This document shows, piece after piece, positions 53,559 through 63,963 of a DNA stretch of 64,000 bases; position 1 is the first letter of the stretch, and each line of letters begins with the position of its first letter. The position numbers were made by a program, and so were the translations under genes. Source of the DNA: Lysobacterales bacterium. Its GTDB lineage: Bacteria; Pseudomonadota; Gammaproteobacteria; Xanthomonadales; Wenzhouxiangellaceae. The notes beneath the pieces were generated by a model. The model was given only the letters and a program-made list of their open reading frames with translations. It made no database searches and was not told the DNA's origin. The DNA lies in NCBI GenBank assembly GCA_002722315.1, contig PBLG01000052.1, positions 36,288 through 100,287 on the forward strand, given 5' to 3'.

Positions 53559-54872
53559 TCAGTCGATGGCCAATGAAATGCGCTCGCGCCACTCGCGACA
53601 GCTTTGCAGTACTTCGGCCTCGTCGAGCGTCGTCAGTTCCCGATCATCGAGAATCCTGCGCCCGGCGACCCAGACATCGCTGACCTGGCTGTCGGGCACG
53701 GCGTAGACGATCTGCGAGATCACGTCGTAGACCGGCTGGGTTTCGATCCGATCGAGCCGGATCGCCGCCAGGTCGGCCTGCTTGCCGACTTCGATGCTGC
53801 CGATCTCGTCTTCCATGCCCAGCGCGCGGGCGCCGTTGATGGTCGCCATGGATAGCGCACGGGCCGCCGGAATCGCTTCCGGATTTCCCGACGAGACCTT
53901 GGCCAGCAAGGCGGTCTGGCGCATCTCGGCCAGCAGGCTGAGGTCGTTGTTGCTCGCCGCCCCGTCGGTGCCTATGCAGACGTTCACGCCGCCGGCGTCG
54001 AGATCGGCGACCGGGCAGATGCCGCTGGCCAGCTTCATGTTCGAATCCGGGCAATGCACCACGTGAACCCCGGCGCGGGCCAGCCTGGGAATGTCGGCCT
54101 GGCCGATCTGGGTCATGTGAACCGCCAGCAGCCTCGGTCCCAGCAGGCCCAGCGTCTCCAGCCGGTCGAGCGGATGCAGGCCGTGCGCTTCGCGACTGGA
54201 TTCGATCTCGCCGGGCGCTTCCAGCAAGTGCAGATGCACGACGATGTCCAGTTCCTCGGCCAGCCTTGCAATTCTGCGGAAGGCCTGGTCGCCGACCGAG
54301 TAAGGCGCATGCGGGACGAAGCTGATGCCCACCATGGGCTCATCGGCGAAGCGTCGATGGACCTCCAGGCCGCGCCGGAAATATTCGTCTTCGGTCTCGG
54401 CCCAGGGCGTGGGAAAACCGATCACGGGCATCCCGATCACGCTGCGCATGCCTGCAGAAACCGCTGCTTCGGCCGTGATGTCAGGAAAGAAATAGTTGTC
54501 GTTGAAGCAGGTGGTGCCGGCACGCAGCATCTCGGCCATGGCCAGCCGGGTACCGGCGCGTACGTAGTCCGGCCCCATGATGATCTTCTCGGCCGGCCAG
54601 ATGTTTTCGTGCAGCCAGCGCATCAGCGGCAGGTCGTCTGCCAGGCCCCTGAGCAGCGCCATCGCCGAGTGGGTGTGCATGTTGATCAGGCCGGGGATCA
54701 GCACGCGCTCGGGCAGCTCTATGCGCTCGGCCCCCGGAAAGCCCGCGTCGAGATCGTCGGCCGGGATCACGGCCGCGATCCGGCCGCTTTCGACCACCAC
54801 CGCGTGGTCTTCCAGCACGCGCCCTTCCGGCACCACCGGGACCACCCAGCGCGGCAGCAGCGCCTGGCTCAT
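53559..54872 (-). CDS. mtaD: 5-methylthioadenosine/S-adenosylhomocysteine deaminase-like amidohydrolase
   Basis: TRZ/ATZ family amidohydrolase. [21 protein letters not shown] is the HxH metal motif and downstream segment; [15 protein letters not shown] and LAVHMTQIG add the metal/catalytic His; [19 protein letters not shown] carries the final Asp. The region matches the MtaD family that deaminates MTA or SAH. The ATG at 54872 overlaps the efp stop as ATGA. Length 437. Followed by ubiG after 57 bp, an order that makes sense because UbiG releases S-adenosylhomocysteine. Confidence 0.9.
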   Translation of the reverse strand: MSQALLPRWVVPVVPEGRVLEDHAVVVESGRIAAVIPADDLDAGFPGAERIELPERVLIPGLINMHTHSAMALLRGLADDLPLMRWLHENIWPAEKIIMGPDYVRAGTRLAMAEMLRAGTTCFNDNYFFPDITAEAAVSAGMRSVIGMPVIGFPTPWAETEDEYFRRGLEVHRRFADEPMVGISFVPHAPYSVGDQAFRRIARLAEELDIVVHLHLLEAPGEIESSREAHGLHPLDRLETLGLLGPRLLAVHMTQIGQADIPRLARAGVHVVHCPDSNMKLASGICPVADLDAGGVNVCIGTDGAASNNDLSLLAEMRQTALLAKVSSGNPEAIPAARALSMATINGARALGMEDEIGSIEVGKQADLAAIRLDRIETQPVYDVISQIVYAVPDSQVSDVWVAGRRILDDRELTTLDEAEVLQSCREWRERISLAID

Positions 54873-55438
54873 TCCTTGACCCGGGAAACGTACTCGCCGG
54901 AGCGGGTATCGATGCGCAGCACCTCGCCCTCGTTGATGAACAGCGGCACGCGAACCGTCGCGCCGGTTTCCATCTCGGCCGGCTTGCCGCCGCCGCCCGA
55001 GGTGTCGCCGCGCACGCCGGGATCGGTGCGCACGACCTTCAGTTCGACGAAGTTGGGCGGCGTGACGCTGATCGGAGCGCCGTTGAACAGCGTGATCTGG
55101 CAGCGATCCTCTTCCTTGAGCCACTTGGCGTCGTCGCCGACCGCGTTGGTATCTGCGGCCAGCTGTTCGAAACTGTCCGGATCCATGAAATGCCAGAACT
55201 CGCCGTCGCTGTAGAGATACTGCACTTCCTTTTCGAATACGTCGGCCGACTCCACCGACTCGTTCGACTTGAAGGTCTTCTCGACCACGCGCCCGGTCTT
55301 GAGGTTGCGCACCCGGACGCGGGTGAACGCCTGGCCCTTGCCGGGCTTGACGAATTCGGTGTCCACAATATTATGCGGCTCACCGTCCAGCAGGACCTTG
55401 AGTCCGTTCTTCAGTTCGTTTGCGCTGTAATTGGCCAT
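54869..55438 (-). CDS. efp: Translation elongation factor P
   Basis: Relieves ribosome stalling at polyproline stretches. [20 protein letters not shown], then [21 protein letters not shown] with the modified lysine in PGKGQ (residue ~34). Three domains follow in order, with IGLF-like end [19 protein letters not shown]. Length 189, normal. The lysine and the divergent epmB gene indicate beta-lysylation. The gene is the first of the minus-strand run efp-mtaD-ubiG-gph-hslO-SQS/PSY. Confidence 0.96.
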   Translation of the reverse strand: MANYSANELKNGLKVLLDGEPHNIVDTEFVKPGKGQAFTRVRVRNLKTGRVVEKTFKSNESVESADVFEKEVQYLYSDGEFWHFMDPDSFEQLAADTNAVGDDAKWLKEEDRCQITLFNGAPISVTPPNFVELKVVRTDPGVRGDTSGGGGKPAEMETGATVRVPLFINEGEVLRIDTRSGEYVSRVKE

Positions 55439-55505
55439 GATTCTCGGCAGTCCTCTGTGCGACAGACATAAAATAAGGGCACTCCCCGCAACCGGCGCGA
55501 AGGCC

Positions 55506-56537
55506 ATGATGGCAGGAAACGCAATTCAGCCCGATATGATACCTGCCGACACGGGGGTAAAGGTCGATTCGCGCTGGCAGGTGCAGTTGCAGCGCGCCTG
55601 GCGCGATCCGACCGCGCTGCTGCACCACCTGGGGCACGATCCGCGGCGCTTCGGCCTGGCGCGCGCCGGCGCGTTTCCGTTCCTGGTCACCAGGGCGTTC
55701 GCGGACCGCATGAGGCCCGGCGATCCGGACGATCCGCTGCTTCGGCAGGTGCTCCCGCTGGCCGATGAGGACCTCGAGACGCCGGGCTTCGGGCCCGATC
55801 CTGTCGGCGACGCCGCCAGCCGCGCCACGCAGGGCGTACTGCACAAGTACCGTGGCCGCGCGCTGCTGGTCACCACCGGGGCGTGCCCGATTCACTGTCG
55901 CTACTGTTTCCGACGCGAATTCGACTATACCGGCGACGGCCTGAACGGCGCTGCCCTGGCCGGGGCCGTCGACTACATCGCCGCCACACCCGACGTCGAG
56001 GAGGTGATCCTGTCCGGCGGCGACCCGCTGATGCTCGCCAATCACAAACTCGCACGACTGACCGACGCACTGGCCGCCGTTCCGCATTACAGGCGCCTGC
56101 GCATTCACAGCCGCATGCCGGTAACGCTGCCGGCACGCATCGACAACGCGTTCGTCGACTGGCTGCGGGGCCTGGATCGCCAGGTAGTGGTCGTGGTGCA
56201 TGCCAACCACGCGAATGAATTCGACCGGCATGTCTCAGGCGCGCTGTCGCGAATACGCGAAACCGGCGCGACGATCCTGAATCAGACCGTATTGCTTGCC
56301 GGGGTCAACGATTCCGCGGGCGCCCTGGCGCGCTTGATGGAAACCGCCTTCGAGTCCGGCGCCCTGCCGTATTACCTGCACTTGCTGGACCGGGTGTCGG
56401 GAAGCGCGCACTTCGAAGTCGAACGCGACCGGGCCGTGGCCCTGACCGGGGCGCTGCGCGAACGACTTCCGGGGTACCTGGTGCCGAGACTGGTCGAAGA
56501 ACGCGCCGGCGCGCCCTGCAAGTTACCGGTGTTCTGA
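55506..56537 (+). CDS. epmB: EF-P beta-lysylation protein EpmB (radical SAM, KamA family)
   Basis: Isomerises alpha-lysine to beta-lysine for attachment to EF-P by Epm[18 protein letters not shown] is the radical-SAM CxxxCxxC motif; [19 protein letters not shown] and [13 protein letters not shown] follow. The first residues up to 55506 in the ORF overlap the promoter of efp; the ATG pair at 55506/55509 starts the protein, 343 residues. Lysine 2,3-aminomutases are longer, which supports EpmB. epmA is not in the window. Confidence 0.93.
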   Translation: MMAGNAIQPDMIPADTGVKVDSRWQVQLQRAWRDPTALLHHLGHDPRRFGLARAGAFPFLVTRAFADRMRPGDPDDPLLRQVLPLADEDLETPGFGPDPVGDAASRATQGVLHKYRGRALLVTTGACPIHCRYCFRREFDYTGDGLNGAALAGAVDYIAATPDVEEVILSGGDPLMLANHKLARLTDALAAVPHYRRLRIHSRMPVTLPARIDNAFVDWLRGLDRQVVVVVHANHANEFDRHVSGALSRIRETGATILNQTVLLAGVNDSAGALARLMETAFESGALPYYLHLLDRVSGSAHFEVERDRAVALTGALRERLPGYLVPRLVEERAGAPCKLPVF

Positions 56538-56620
56538 CGAATGCGTGTACTGGTCTTGCACACCGGTTGCACGTACCATACGAAGAGCAAGGGGACTCAA
56601 GGCAAATCCAAGGAAGCCAG

Positions 56621-58672
56621 ATGACCGAAGAAGTCGACCCGCTGAACATACTGGCCGTAGACGACGATCCGGGAACGGTGCGCGAGATCGAGTCGTTGCT
56701 GAGTGATGCCAGGCTGCGGTTTCATTTTGCCGACACGTCCAACGCCTTCAGTCGCATCCTGGAAGCCGAGCCGGTCGATCTGGCCATCGTTCACGTTCAC
56801 TCCGGCAGTGAGTCGCTGCTGGATCCGCTTTCGCGTCAACTGCGTTCCAGCGAGCCGCCGATCGCGCTGATCGCGATGGTTTCTCCAGATGCCGAAGCCG
56901 CGCTGGCGGCAGCCCACCTCGGGGTCAACGGCTGCATGCGAATAGACGACCAGCGCTCGGTGGCGCGGGTCATCCAGGAGCGCGTCGCCCTGATCAGGGA
57001 AAATCGAAGCCAGCGCGATGCGCTGCGCCAGTCCAGCGACATTCATGAGCGCTATAACCTGCTGCTGGAATCTTCGCGCGAGGCGATCGCGTACCTGCAC
57101 GAGGGCCTGCACATCTACGCCAATCCCAGCTACCTCGAGCTGTTCGGCTATGCCGATTTCGAGGAACTGGAAGGCTTTTCTATTCTCGATCTGCTGTCGG
57201 CCGCCGACGGCACCACCGATCTCAAGCAACTATTGAAGTCGCTGTCGCGCGGCGAACTTCCCGAAGAGGCCATGGAGCTCAAGGCCCACCGCGCCGACGG
57301 CGACGAGTTCATCGCCAGCGTCGAGTTCTCGCCGGCGCGCTACGACGGCGAGGCCTGCACGCAGATCATGATTCGCGAACGTGTCGAGGCCGGCGACAAC
57401 GCCGAACTCCAGCAGGAAATCGAGAAACTCCGCTCGCACGACATCCTGACCGGCCTGCTCAACCGCCAGGCCTTCATCCGCCAGCTCCAGGACGAATTGG
57501 CAAGTCCCCCGGAGGGCCGCCACATGGCGGTGCTCCTGGTGGCCCTGGACGAACATTCGAGGCTGCAGGAAAAGATCGGCGCCGCCGCAACCGACCTGCT
57601 GATCCGCCAGACCGCGGGGGTATTCGGTGAGGCGATCGACGACGCGATGCTGCCGTCCCGTCTGTCCGACCACGTACTGGCCGCCCGCATCTGGTTCGAG
57701 GAGCGCTCGGAAGCCGAATCGCTGGCCACGCGCATCATCGAGACATTCTCCGGTCGGGTGCTGGAAATTCGCGACAAATCGCCGACGGTCACCGCAAGTG
57801 TCGGACTCGCAGTCGGCGGGAGCCAGTTGTTCACCGCCGACGAACTGCTGGCGCAATCGGAAAGCGCGCTGCGCGAAGCCCAGCGTACCGGCGGAAACAG
57901 CTACATGCGTTATCGCCCGAGCACCGGGGCCGCGGACGCCGGCGACGCCGCGCAATGGACGGAGACGCTGCGGCACGCGCTGAACAACGAGGATTTTCGC
58001 CTGGTCCGCCTCCCGATCACCAGCATGGAAGACGATGATTTCCTGATCAGCGAATTCGAGACGCGCATGCGCGTTGAAGGCAGCGACGAGATCATCATGC
58101 CGGCGACTTTCAGGCCCGCGGCGGCCCAGTCGGGACTGGCCACCGAACTGGACCGGGACCTGATACAGAACCTGATTCGATGGCTGGGCAATCACCATGA
58201 GGAAAAGGAGGACATGCTGGTTCCGCTGAGCGGCCAGAGCCTGGTCGACGATGAATTCGTCGTCGAGCTCCAGAACCTGATCGATGACGAAACCATCGAC
58301 GGCCGCCGACTGATACTCGGTTTCCAGGAACCCGACGTTCGCGAAAGCGTTCGCGAGTTGCAGCGGCTGATCAGCCGGCTCGGCGCTCGCGGCGTTCGCT
58401 TCGCGCTGCTCGACGTCACACCCGACGCAAAGGTCGACCTGGTGCTGAAGAACGTCGACATCGATTTCATCAAGCTCGGCGGGGACGTATCGGCAGCGCT
58501 GCGCAACAACGAAGTGGCCAGGCAGGCGCTGGAGTCGCTGGCCGCGGCAGCGGCGAGCCACAAGATCCAGGTCATCGCGCCCCAGGTCGAGAACACGACC
58601 GACCTGGCAACGCTCTGGCAGTTCGGCATTACCCTGGTGCAGGACGACTTTGTGCGCGACGAGGAAGAGTGA
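56621..58672 (+). CDS. FimX-like REC-PAS-GGDEF-EAL protein with degenerate catalytic motifs
   Basis: The ATG at 56621 has AAGGAAG upstream. Domains in order: receiver-like (~5-120; NILAVDDDPGT present, phospho-acceptor position reads AIVHVHSG, lacking the Asp), PAS (~135-250), GGDEF (~265-425; motif replaced by LSDHVLAARIW), EAL (~435-683; EAL-position SEFETRMR instead of EVLLR-type, and later acidic catalytic residues not obvious). FimX of Pseudomonas and Xanthomonas has the same architecture with lost motifs and serves as a c-di-GMP sensor for type IV pili. Binding rather than turnover is likely. No pilus gene is nearby. 683 residues. Confidence 0.82.
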   Translation: MTEEVDPLNILAVDDDPGTVREIESLLSDARLRFHFADTSNAFSRILEAEPVDLAIVHVHSGSESLLDPLSRQLRSSEPPIALIAMVSPDAEAALAAAHLGVNGCMRIDDQRSVARVIQERVALIRENRSQRDALRQSSDIHERYNLLLESSREAIAYLHEGLHIYANPSYLELFGYADFEELEGFSILDLLSAADGTTDLKQLLKSLSRGELPEEAMELKAHRADGDEFIASVEFSPARYDGEACTQIMIRERVEAGDNAELQQEIEKLRSHDILTGLLNRQAFIRQLQDELASPPEGRHMAVLLVALDEHSRLQEKIGAAATDLLIRQTAGVFGEAIDDAMLPSRLSDHVLAARIWFEERSEAESLATRIIETFSGRVLEIRDKSPTVTASVGLAVGGSQLFTADELLAQSESALREAQRTGGNSYMRYRPSTGAADAGDAAQWTETLRHALNNEDFRLVRLPITSMEDDDFLISEFETRMRVEGSDEIIMPATFRPAAAQSGLATELDRDLIQNLIRWLGNHHEEKEDMLVPLSGQSLVDDEFVVELQNLIDDETIDGRRLILGFQEPDVRESVRELQRLISRLGARGVRFALLDVTPDAKVDLVLKNVDIDFIKLGGDVSAALRNNEVARQALESLAAAAASHKIQVIAPQVENTTDLATLWQFGITLVQDDFVRDEEE

Positions 58673-58686
58673 GCGGCTCCCCCGCA

Positions 58687-58708
58687 CGCCGGCGGCGCAC
58701 CGCCGGCG
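58687..58708. terminator. GC-rich hairpin between convergent genes
   Basis: CGCCGGCGG and CCGCCGGCG form a 9-bp stem around CGCA between the FimX-like gene (stop 58672) and htpX (stop 58767). No U-tract, so a terminator role is only possible. Confidence 0.4.
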
Positions 58709-58766
58709 ATGCCGGACGCCGGTCTCGGCCCGGGTTGTTCATGACCCGGTCGACAATGATCCGGGC

Positions 58767-59648
58767 TCAGCGCGCGCCCTGCTCCAGGGCCGCGATACGC
58801 TCTTCCAGCGGCGGGGGACTCATGAACAGTCGCCTGAACCCCATGCCGACCCGACCGCGGATGCCGAAAGCCTCTACCGATTCGGGCAACTGACCCGGCT
58901 GCTGGCTGCGGCGGAGCTTTTCCAGCGCGGCGATCATCTTGCCGCGTCCCGCCAGCCGGGCGCCGCCGGCGTCCGCCCTGAATTCGCGCCAGCGCGAGAA
59001 CGCCATGACGATGATGCTGGCCAGGATTCCAAGGACGATCTGCAGCACGATCACGCTGATGAAGTAGCCCGGCCCGTAGCCCCGCTCGCTGCGAAAGACG
59101 GCCCGGTCGATTACCTGACCGAGCACCCGCGACAGCAACAGGACAAAGGTATTGAGCACACCCTGAAGCAGGGTCATGGTGATCATGTCGCCGTTGGCCA
59201 CGTGAGAGACCTCGTGCGCCAGCACCGCCTCGACCTCGCCTTCGTTCATGTGCCGCAGCAAGCCGGTGCTTACGGCCACCAGGGCCTTGTTGCGCGAGGC
59301 CCCGGTCGCGAATGCATTGGGCTCGGCGGCTTCGAAGATCGCCACGTCGGGCATGCCGATGCCCGCCTCGCGGGCCTGACGCTCGACGGTGGCCACCAAC
59401 CAGCGCTCGACCTGGCTGGTCGGTTGCTCGATGATTCGTGCATGCGTCGACATCAGTGCAATCTTCTTGCTCAGCAGCAGCGAGACCAGCGCGCCGCCCA
59501 TGCCGAAGATCAGCGCGAACAGCAACATTCCCGCCTGGTTGACGTCGATGCCCTGGGCTCGAAGCCAGGGCTCCAGAAGATTCATGACGAAGCCGAATAC
59601 CACCAGCACCGCCAGATTGGTCATCACGAAAAGCGCTACACGCCGCAT
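58767..59648 (-). CDS. htpX: Membrane protease HtpX
   Basis: Zinc metalloprotease of the inner membrane that degrades misfolded membrane proteins. AVLAHEVSHVANGDMIT holds the HExxH site; further helices and REFRADAGGARLAG give the third ligand region. Two membrane segments precede the site and two follow. The ATG at 59648 has GAGGAAA upstream; the ORF start at 59786 is in the divergent gene. Length 293, as in E. coli. Divergent from gluQRS, with 45 bp between starts. Confidence 0.95.
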   Translation of the reverse strand: MRRVALFVMTNLAVLVVFGFVMNLLEPWLRAQGIDVNQAGMLLFALIFGMGGALVSLLLSKKIALMSTHARIIEQPTSQVERWLVATVERQAREAGIGMPDVAIFEAAEPNAFATGASRNKALVAVSTGLLRHMNEGEVEAVLAHEVSHVANGDMITMTLLQGVLNTFVLLLSRVLGQVIDRAVFRSERGYGPGYFISVIVLQIVLGILASIIVMAFSRWREFRADAGGARLAGRGKMIAALEKLRRSQQPGQLPESVEAFGIRGRVGMGFRRLFMSPPPLEERIAALEQGAR

Positions 59649-59693
59649 GGTCTGTTTCCTCGATTGATCCGCACCGAACGCGTTTGATCCCAT

Positions 59694-60596
59694 ATGGATG
59701 CCCGACACAACCAAAACAAGCGCGATCCAGGCCGACCCGGCACCTACCGCGGTCGATTCGCCCCGTCGCCGACCGGACCGCTTCATTTTGGTTCATTGCT
59801 GGCGGCGACGGGAAGCTTTCTGCAGGCCAGGTCGAACCGCGGTGCATGGCTGGTCCGGGTCGAAGACATCGATCCGCCGCGTGAAGTCCCCGGGGCTGCG
59901 AAAAACCAGCTCGAGACGCTGGCAAGCTTCGGCATGTTTTCCGACGAACCGGTCGTTTACCAGTCGCGCTCGTCGGCCCTGCACGAATCGGCACTGGAGC
60001 GCCTGCGGGCCTGCGGTCTTGCGTTCGACTGCGCCTGCAGTCGCCGCGACCTGCCTGATTCCGGCATCTATCCGGGCACATGCCGCGACTCCATCCCGCC
60101 CGGCAAGACCGCCAGGAGCGTGCGTTTCCGAGTACCGTCGGCGCCCGTCGAACTGGTCGATCGAGTCTTCGGCGCCTCCAGCCACTCCCTGATGGAAAGC
60201 TGCGGCGATTTCGTCATTCGGCGGGCCGACGGGCTCTTCGCCTACCAGTTGGCAGTGGTCGCCGACGACATCGCCGCCGGTATCACCGAGATCGTTCGCG
60301 GCCACGACCTGCTCGACTCCAGCCCGCGCCAGCAGCTGCTGTTCCAAGCGCTGGATGCGCCGGTGCCGCGCTGGTTGCACCTTCCGCTGGTCGTCGACAC
60401 CGGCGGCAACAAGTTGTCCAAGTCCAGCGGCGCCGATCCGGTGCAGCGAGCCCGGCCGGCAGGCGCGCTTGCCGTTGTACTCCAGGCGCTGGGCCACCGT
60501 CCGCCTGCCGGTCTGCGCTCGCTGGAATCTCTCTGGTCCTGGGCGATAGACCACTGGAATCCGGAGCGCATTCCCACCGAGCCGTTCGAAATCTGA
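59694..60596 (+). CDS. gluQRS: Glutamyl-Q tRNA(Asp) synthetase
   Basis: Attaches glutamate to the queuosine base of tRNA-Asp. [20 protein letters not shown] is the HIGH-type motif, [18 protein letters not shown] contains the zinc cysteines, and NKLSKSSGA is the KMSKS-type loop. It lacks the C-terminal anticodon-binding domain of GluRS, as expected at 300 residues. Followed by accA on the same strand after 86 bp. Confidence 0.94.
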   Translation: MDARHNQNKRDPGRPGTYRGRFAPSPTGPLHFGSLLAATGSFLQARSNRGAWLVRVEDIDPPREVPGAAKNQLETLASFGMFSDEPVVYQSRSSALHESALERLRACGLAFDCACSRRDLPDSGIYPGTCRDSIPPGKTARSVRFRVPSAPVELVDRVFGASSHSLMESCGDFVIRRADGLFAYQLAVVADDIAAGITEIVRGHDLLDSSPRQQLLFQALDAPVPRWLHLPLVVDTGGNKLSKSSGADPVQRARPAGALAVVLQALGHRPPAGLRSLESLWSWAIDHWNPERIPTEPFEI

Positions 60597-60682
60597 GCCG
60601 GGCCCGTCGAACCCGACAAGGCGAGACAGCCCGCTACACGGACGATATACTCGGGACTGAGCCTTGGGATCAATGCAACCGA

Positions 60683-61642
60683 ATGAGCAGCACCTATCTT
60701 GACTTCGAGCAACCGATCGCGGAGATGGAGGCCAAGCTGGCCGAACTCCGCAACGTCGGGAGCAGCCACGAACTGAACCTTGACGACGAGATCCGCCGCC
60801 TTGAGACGCGCTGCCGCGAACAGATGGAATCGATTTTCTCGGAATTGACCGACTGGCAGATTTCGCAGCTCGCGCGGCACCCGGAGCGGCCACACACGCT
60901 CGACTACATCCCGCTGATCTTCGACCGCTTCGAAGAACTCCACGGAGACCGGCACTTCGGCGACGACCACGCCATCGTCGGGGGGCTGGCCGCACTGGAT
61001 GGACGTGCCGTCATGGTCATCGGACACCAGAAAGGGCGCGATACCAAGCAGAAGATTCACCGCAACTTCGGCATGCCCAGGCCCGAAGGCTACCGCAAGG
61101 CCCAGCGACTGATGGAAATGGCCGAGCGCTTCGGGCTGCCGATCATCACGCTGATCGATACTCCCGGCGCCTACCCGGGGGTTGGCGCCGAAGAACGCGG
61201 CCAGTCCGAGGCCATCGCGATGAACCTCAAGGTCATGTCGCGACTCAGGGTACCGATTCTTTGCACCGTCATCGGCGAAGGCGGTTCCGGCGGCGCCCTG
61301 GCGATCGGCGTCGGCGATCGCACCAACATGCTGCAGTTCTCCATCTATTCGGTAATCTCTCCCGAAGGCTGCGCATCCATCCTCTACAAGTCCGCCGACA
61401 AGGCCGAGACCGCGGCAGGCGCACTGGGGCTCACGGCACGGCGCCTGAAGCAGCTTGGCCTGATCGACCAGATCATCCGCGAGCCGCTCGGCGGCGCCCA
61501 CCGAAACCCGCAGGAAGTCGCGTCCCGCCTCAAGGAGCACCTGCTCAGCCAGCTCAAGGTGCTCGACGAAATGCCCGCCGACGAACTGATCCAGGCGCGC
61601 TACGATCGGCTCATGGCGATGGGCGCAATCGAACGCGAGTGA
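60683..61642 (+). CDS. accA: Acetyl-CoA carboxylase carboxyltransferase subunit alpha
   Basis: Part of the heterotetramer with AccD that carboxylates acetyl-CoA to malonyl-CoA. [19 protein letters not shown], the [20 protein letters not shown] region, [39 protein letters not shown] and [16 protein letters not shown] are all typical. The ATG at 60683 gives 319 residues, exactly the E. coli length; the longer ORF enters gluQRS in another frame. Confidence 0.97.
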   Translation: MSSTYLDFEQPIAEMEAKLAELRNVGSSHELNLDDEIRRLETRCREQMESIFSELTDWQISQLARHPERPHTLDYIPLIFDRFEELHGDRHFGDDHAIVGGLAALDGRAVMVIGHQKGRDTKQKIHRNFGMPRPEGYRKAQRLMEMAERFGLPIITLIDTPGAYPGVGAEERGQSEAIAMNLKVMSRLRVPILCTVIGEGGSGGALAIGVGDRTNMLQFSIYSVISPEGCASILYKSADKAETAAGALGLTARRLKQLGLIDQIIREPLGGAHRNPQEVASRLKEHLLSQLKVLDEMPADELIQARYDRLMAMGAIERE

Positions 61643-61689
61643 CCGACACGGGCGGCGGCGATGCGGCACCGGAACACGGAACCCGACCG

Positions 61690-63003
61690 ATGCCGGACAT
61701 CGACACCCACGCAATTTCGTCGACCGGCACCAACTGGGTAGCGTTCAGCGGCGGCCCCGATTCGGTCTGCCTGCTGCACCTGCTGATCGCGGCCGGCCTG
61801 AGCCGGCGGATTCACGTGGTCCACGTCGACCACGGCCTCGACGACCAAAGCGCCGCCAGGGCCGAGCGGGCGGTCGAAATCGCTGCCGACATGGGAATGG
61901 ACTGCAGCGTGGAGCGGCTCGACCCGTTGCAGCCGCGCGGCGCAGGCGGGCCCGAGGCCGTCGCCCGCCACGCACGCTACGCGCGATTGCAGACCCTGAT
62001 CCAGCCCGGAGACCACGTGCTCACCGCTCATCATGCCGACGATCAGGTCGAGACCGTGCTGCTCAGACTGCTGCGCGGCGCCGGCCCCGACGGGCTGAGG
62101 GGAATGCAGCCGCTGCGCCGCCTGGCGCCGGGCTGGCTGGGCCGGCCGCTGCTGGCATGGACGCGCGGGGAAATCCTGGAATACCTGCGCCGCAATGAGC
62201 TCGATTACCTGCACGACCCGACCAACCGGGATCTCTCGCTGGATCGCAATTACCTTCGTCATCGCGTCCTTCCCGAGATCGCGCGCCGCTGGCCGGGTTA
62301 CCGGTCCTCCATCCTGCAGTCTTGCCGCTGGCAGGGCGCCGCCGCCCGCTCGATGAACGTCGAGGCCAGGCGGACGTTCGAACAGCTTGCGCGGACCCGG
62401 GGTCATTCCGGCGAGACCACGCTCGACGCCGCGGACTGGCTGGCGCTGGAAGCCGAACAGGGATTCGCCGTGATCCGGGCCTGGTGCGCCGACGAGGCCA
62501 TAGGCGCGCCGCCCACTCGACCGCTTTCAGAATTCCGCGCGCAGTGCGCCTCCGCCCGCCCCGACCGACAGCCTGTCCTTGACTGGCCGGATGCCCGCCT
62601 GCATGCCTGGGGCGGACATCTGTGGCTGGATCACAAACCCGTCGTTCCAGGCGGGTGGCAATGCGCCTGGCCCGACGGGAATCGATGTCGGCTGCCGGTC
62701 GGCGGCAGCCTGGCCTGGTCCGGCGTCGCGCGCGGCGAAATCGGGAGGCACTGGCACCTTTCGAACCCGCCCCGGGGCGCCCGACTGCGCCTTCATGCCG
62801 ACGGACCGGCCAGGGAAGTATCCGAGCTGATGCGCGAAGCCGGCATCCCGCCCTGGCGCCGTCATGCATACCCGGCGCTTTCGATCGACGGCAGATTGTG
62901 CGCCGTCGGTGTCGATTGGATGGACGCCCGCTTCGCCGAACGACTGGCCCGAAGCGGCAGTCGCCTGGAATGGCGACAGCGACCGACGGCGCTGCTACCA
63001 TGA
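61690..63003 (+). CDS. tilS: tRNA(Ile)-lysidine synthase
   Basis: Converts C34 of the CAU-anticodon tRNA-Ile to lysidine. WVAFSGGPDSVCLLHLL is the PP-loop (SGGxDS), VVHVDHGLDDQS and TAHHADDQVETVLLRLLRGAG follow, and DPTNRDLSLDRNYLRHRVLP is diagnostic. The C-terminal domain is present but divergent. The ATG at 61690 gives 437 residues. An in-frame GTG at 61639 overlaps the accA stop (GTGA) and would add 17 residues; it could equally be the true start. Confidence 0.93.
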   Translation: MPDIDTHAISSTGTNWVAFSGGPDSVCLLHLLIAAGLSRRIHVVHVDHGLDDQSAARAERAVEIAADMGMDCSVERLDPLQPRGAGGPEAVARHARYARLQTLIQPGDHVLTAHHADDQVETVLLRLLRGAGPDGLRGMQPLRRLAPGWLGRPLLAWTRGEILEYLRRNELDYLHDPTNRDLSLDRNYLRHRVLPEIARRWPGYRSSILQSCRWQGAAARSMNVEARRTFEQLARTRGHSGETTLDAADWLALEAEQGFAVIRAWCADEAIGAPPTRPLSEFRAQCASARPDRQPVLDWPDARLHAWGGHLWLDHKPVVPGGWQCAWPDGNRCRLPVGGSLAWSGVARGEIGRHWHLSNPPRGARLRLHADGPAREVSELMREAGIPPWRRHAYPALSIDGRLCAVGVDWMDARFAERLARSGSRLEWRQRPTALLP

Positions 63004-63028
63004 AAGCATCGTATCCGGGGAATCAGAC

Positions 63029-63274
63029 GTGCCCAGCAGCCAGAAGAAAAGCCAGCCTTCTTTCGAGAAAACCCTTGCAGAGTTGGAAACGCTGGTCGAG
63101 CAACTTGAATCGGGCGAACTCGAGCTCGCCGACTCGCTGGACAAGTTCAAACGCGGGATCGAGCTCAGCAAGCAGTGCCGGGCGATGCTCGACCAGGCTC
63201 AACAGACCATAGACGACGTCATGGCGTCCGACGCACCGCCCGATTCGGCGGACGAACAATCCGCCGAAACGTAA
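63029..63274 (+). CDS. xseB: Exodeoxyribonuclease VII small subunit
   Basis: 81 residues with the family pattern SFEKTLAELETLVEQLESGELELADSL-like helix, then FKRGIELSKQCRAMLDQAQQ. It acts with XseA on single-stranded DNA. The start is a GTG at 63029 (GTGCCCAGC) preceded by GGGGAA; the ORF ATG at 62864 lies inside tilS. Its last 56 bases overlap the end of the convergent alkB-like gene. Confidence 0.9.
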   Translation: MPSSQKKSQPSFEKTLAELETLVEQLESGELELADSLDKFKRGIELSKQCRAMLDQAQQTIDDVMASDAPPDSADEQSAET

Positions 63275-63860
63275 GATTGATTCTGGGCTGCACGTCAAGT
63301 GCGGTTCTGGGCAGTGCGTGCTGCCAGTGATGCTGAGTGTCTCCACGCATGATCATCAGGCTGCCGTGCGCCGGCCTGATCTCCAGCTTCGTTGTCTTGT
63401 CTTCCTTGCTTCGCAGCACGAATCTTCTCACCGCACCGAGACTGATCGACGCGATGGTCGGGCATGATCCAAGTTCCGCTTCGTCGTCCGAATGCCATCC
63501 CATCGAGTCGCGGCCGTCTCGATAGAGGTTGAGCAGTGCGCAGTTGAATTCACACCCGGCTTCCCGCTCGATCTCCGTCCGCAGCGCGACCAGGGCTTCG
63601 TGCCACGGCTCGGCATGATGTACATCTCCCGAGTAGGCATAGCTGACGCCGGAATCGCCCTGGAACGCTATCTTGCGCGGCTGCATCACTTTCCTGCCGA
63701 ACATGTTGATTGTTCGCGATCGCCAGAACGGTTCCCGTAACAGTGTCGAGAATATTCGATCGGCGCGCGAACGGTCGATGAACTCGCGGATGTAAACAAG
63801 CTCACCGCCTGGGGGCAGCGCGTTGACATGAACCTCACCCGGAATTGACTCGGCCTTCAT
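63219..63860 (-). CDS. AlkB-like Fe(II)/2-oxoglutarate-dependent dioxygenase
   Basis: Members repair alkylated nucleic acids by oxidative dealkylation. SMGWHSDDEAELG holds the HxD iron ligands, TQHHWQHALPRT the distal His, and PRINLTFRRI the arginines for 2-oxoglutarate and substrate. FALLNLYRDG-like CALLNLYRDGRDS precedes them, in the AlkBH2/3-like order. 213 residues, normal. The 3' end overlaps xseB by 56 bases in convergent orientation. Confidence 0.9.
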   Translation of the reverse strand: MKAESIPGEVHVNALPPGGELVYIREFIDRSRADRIFSTLLREPFWRSRTINMFGRKVMQPRKIAFQGDSGVSYAYSGDVHHAEPWHEALVALRTEIEREAGCEFNCALLNLYRDGRDSMGWHSDDEAELGSCPTIASISLGAVRRFVLRSKEDKTTKLEIRPAHGSLMIMRGDTQHHWQHALPRTALDVQPRINLTFRRIVRPPNRAVRRTP

Positions 63861-63937
63861 TTGAATTTGACTTTGCGTCGATGTCCAGCGCGCATTCTAG
63901 CCTGAAGTTCTGATCGAAAAAACGGCTGTTTATTGGC

Positions 63938-63963
63938 AAACCCCTTGATCTTTCAAGGGGTTT
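63938..63963. terminator. Perfect hairpin near the window end
   Basis: AAACCCCTTGA and TCAAGGGGTTT form an 11-bp stem with a 4-base loop, followed by CGTCGTTTT on the plus strand. It probably terminates a gene outside the window or one reading from the right. Confidence 0.65.

Noticed and set aside
57230-60081. Long minus-strand ORFs (485 and 629 residues) over the FimX-like and gluQRS genes
   Set aside because: Shadows of well-supported plus-strand genes and of htpX in another frame; composition is arginine/glycine-rich without motifs.
60242-61714. 490-residue minus-strand ORF
   Set aside because: Antisense to gluQRS and accA, both full length with diagnostic motifs.
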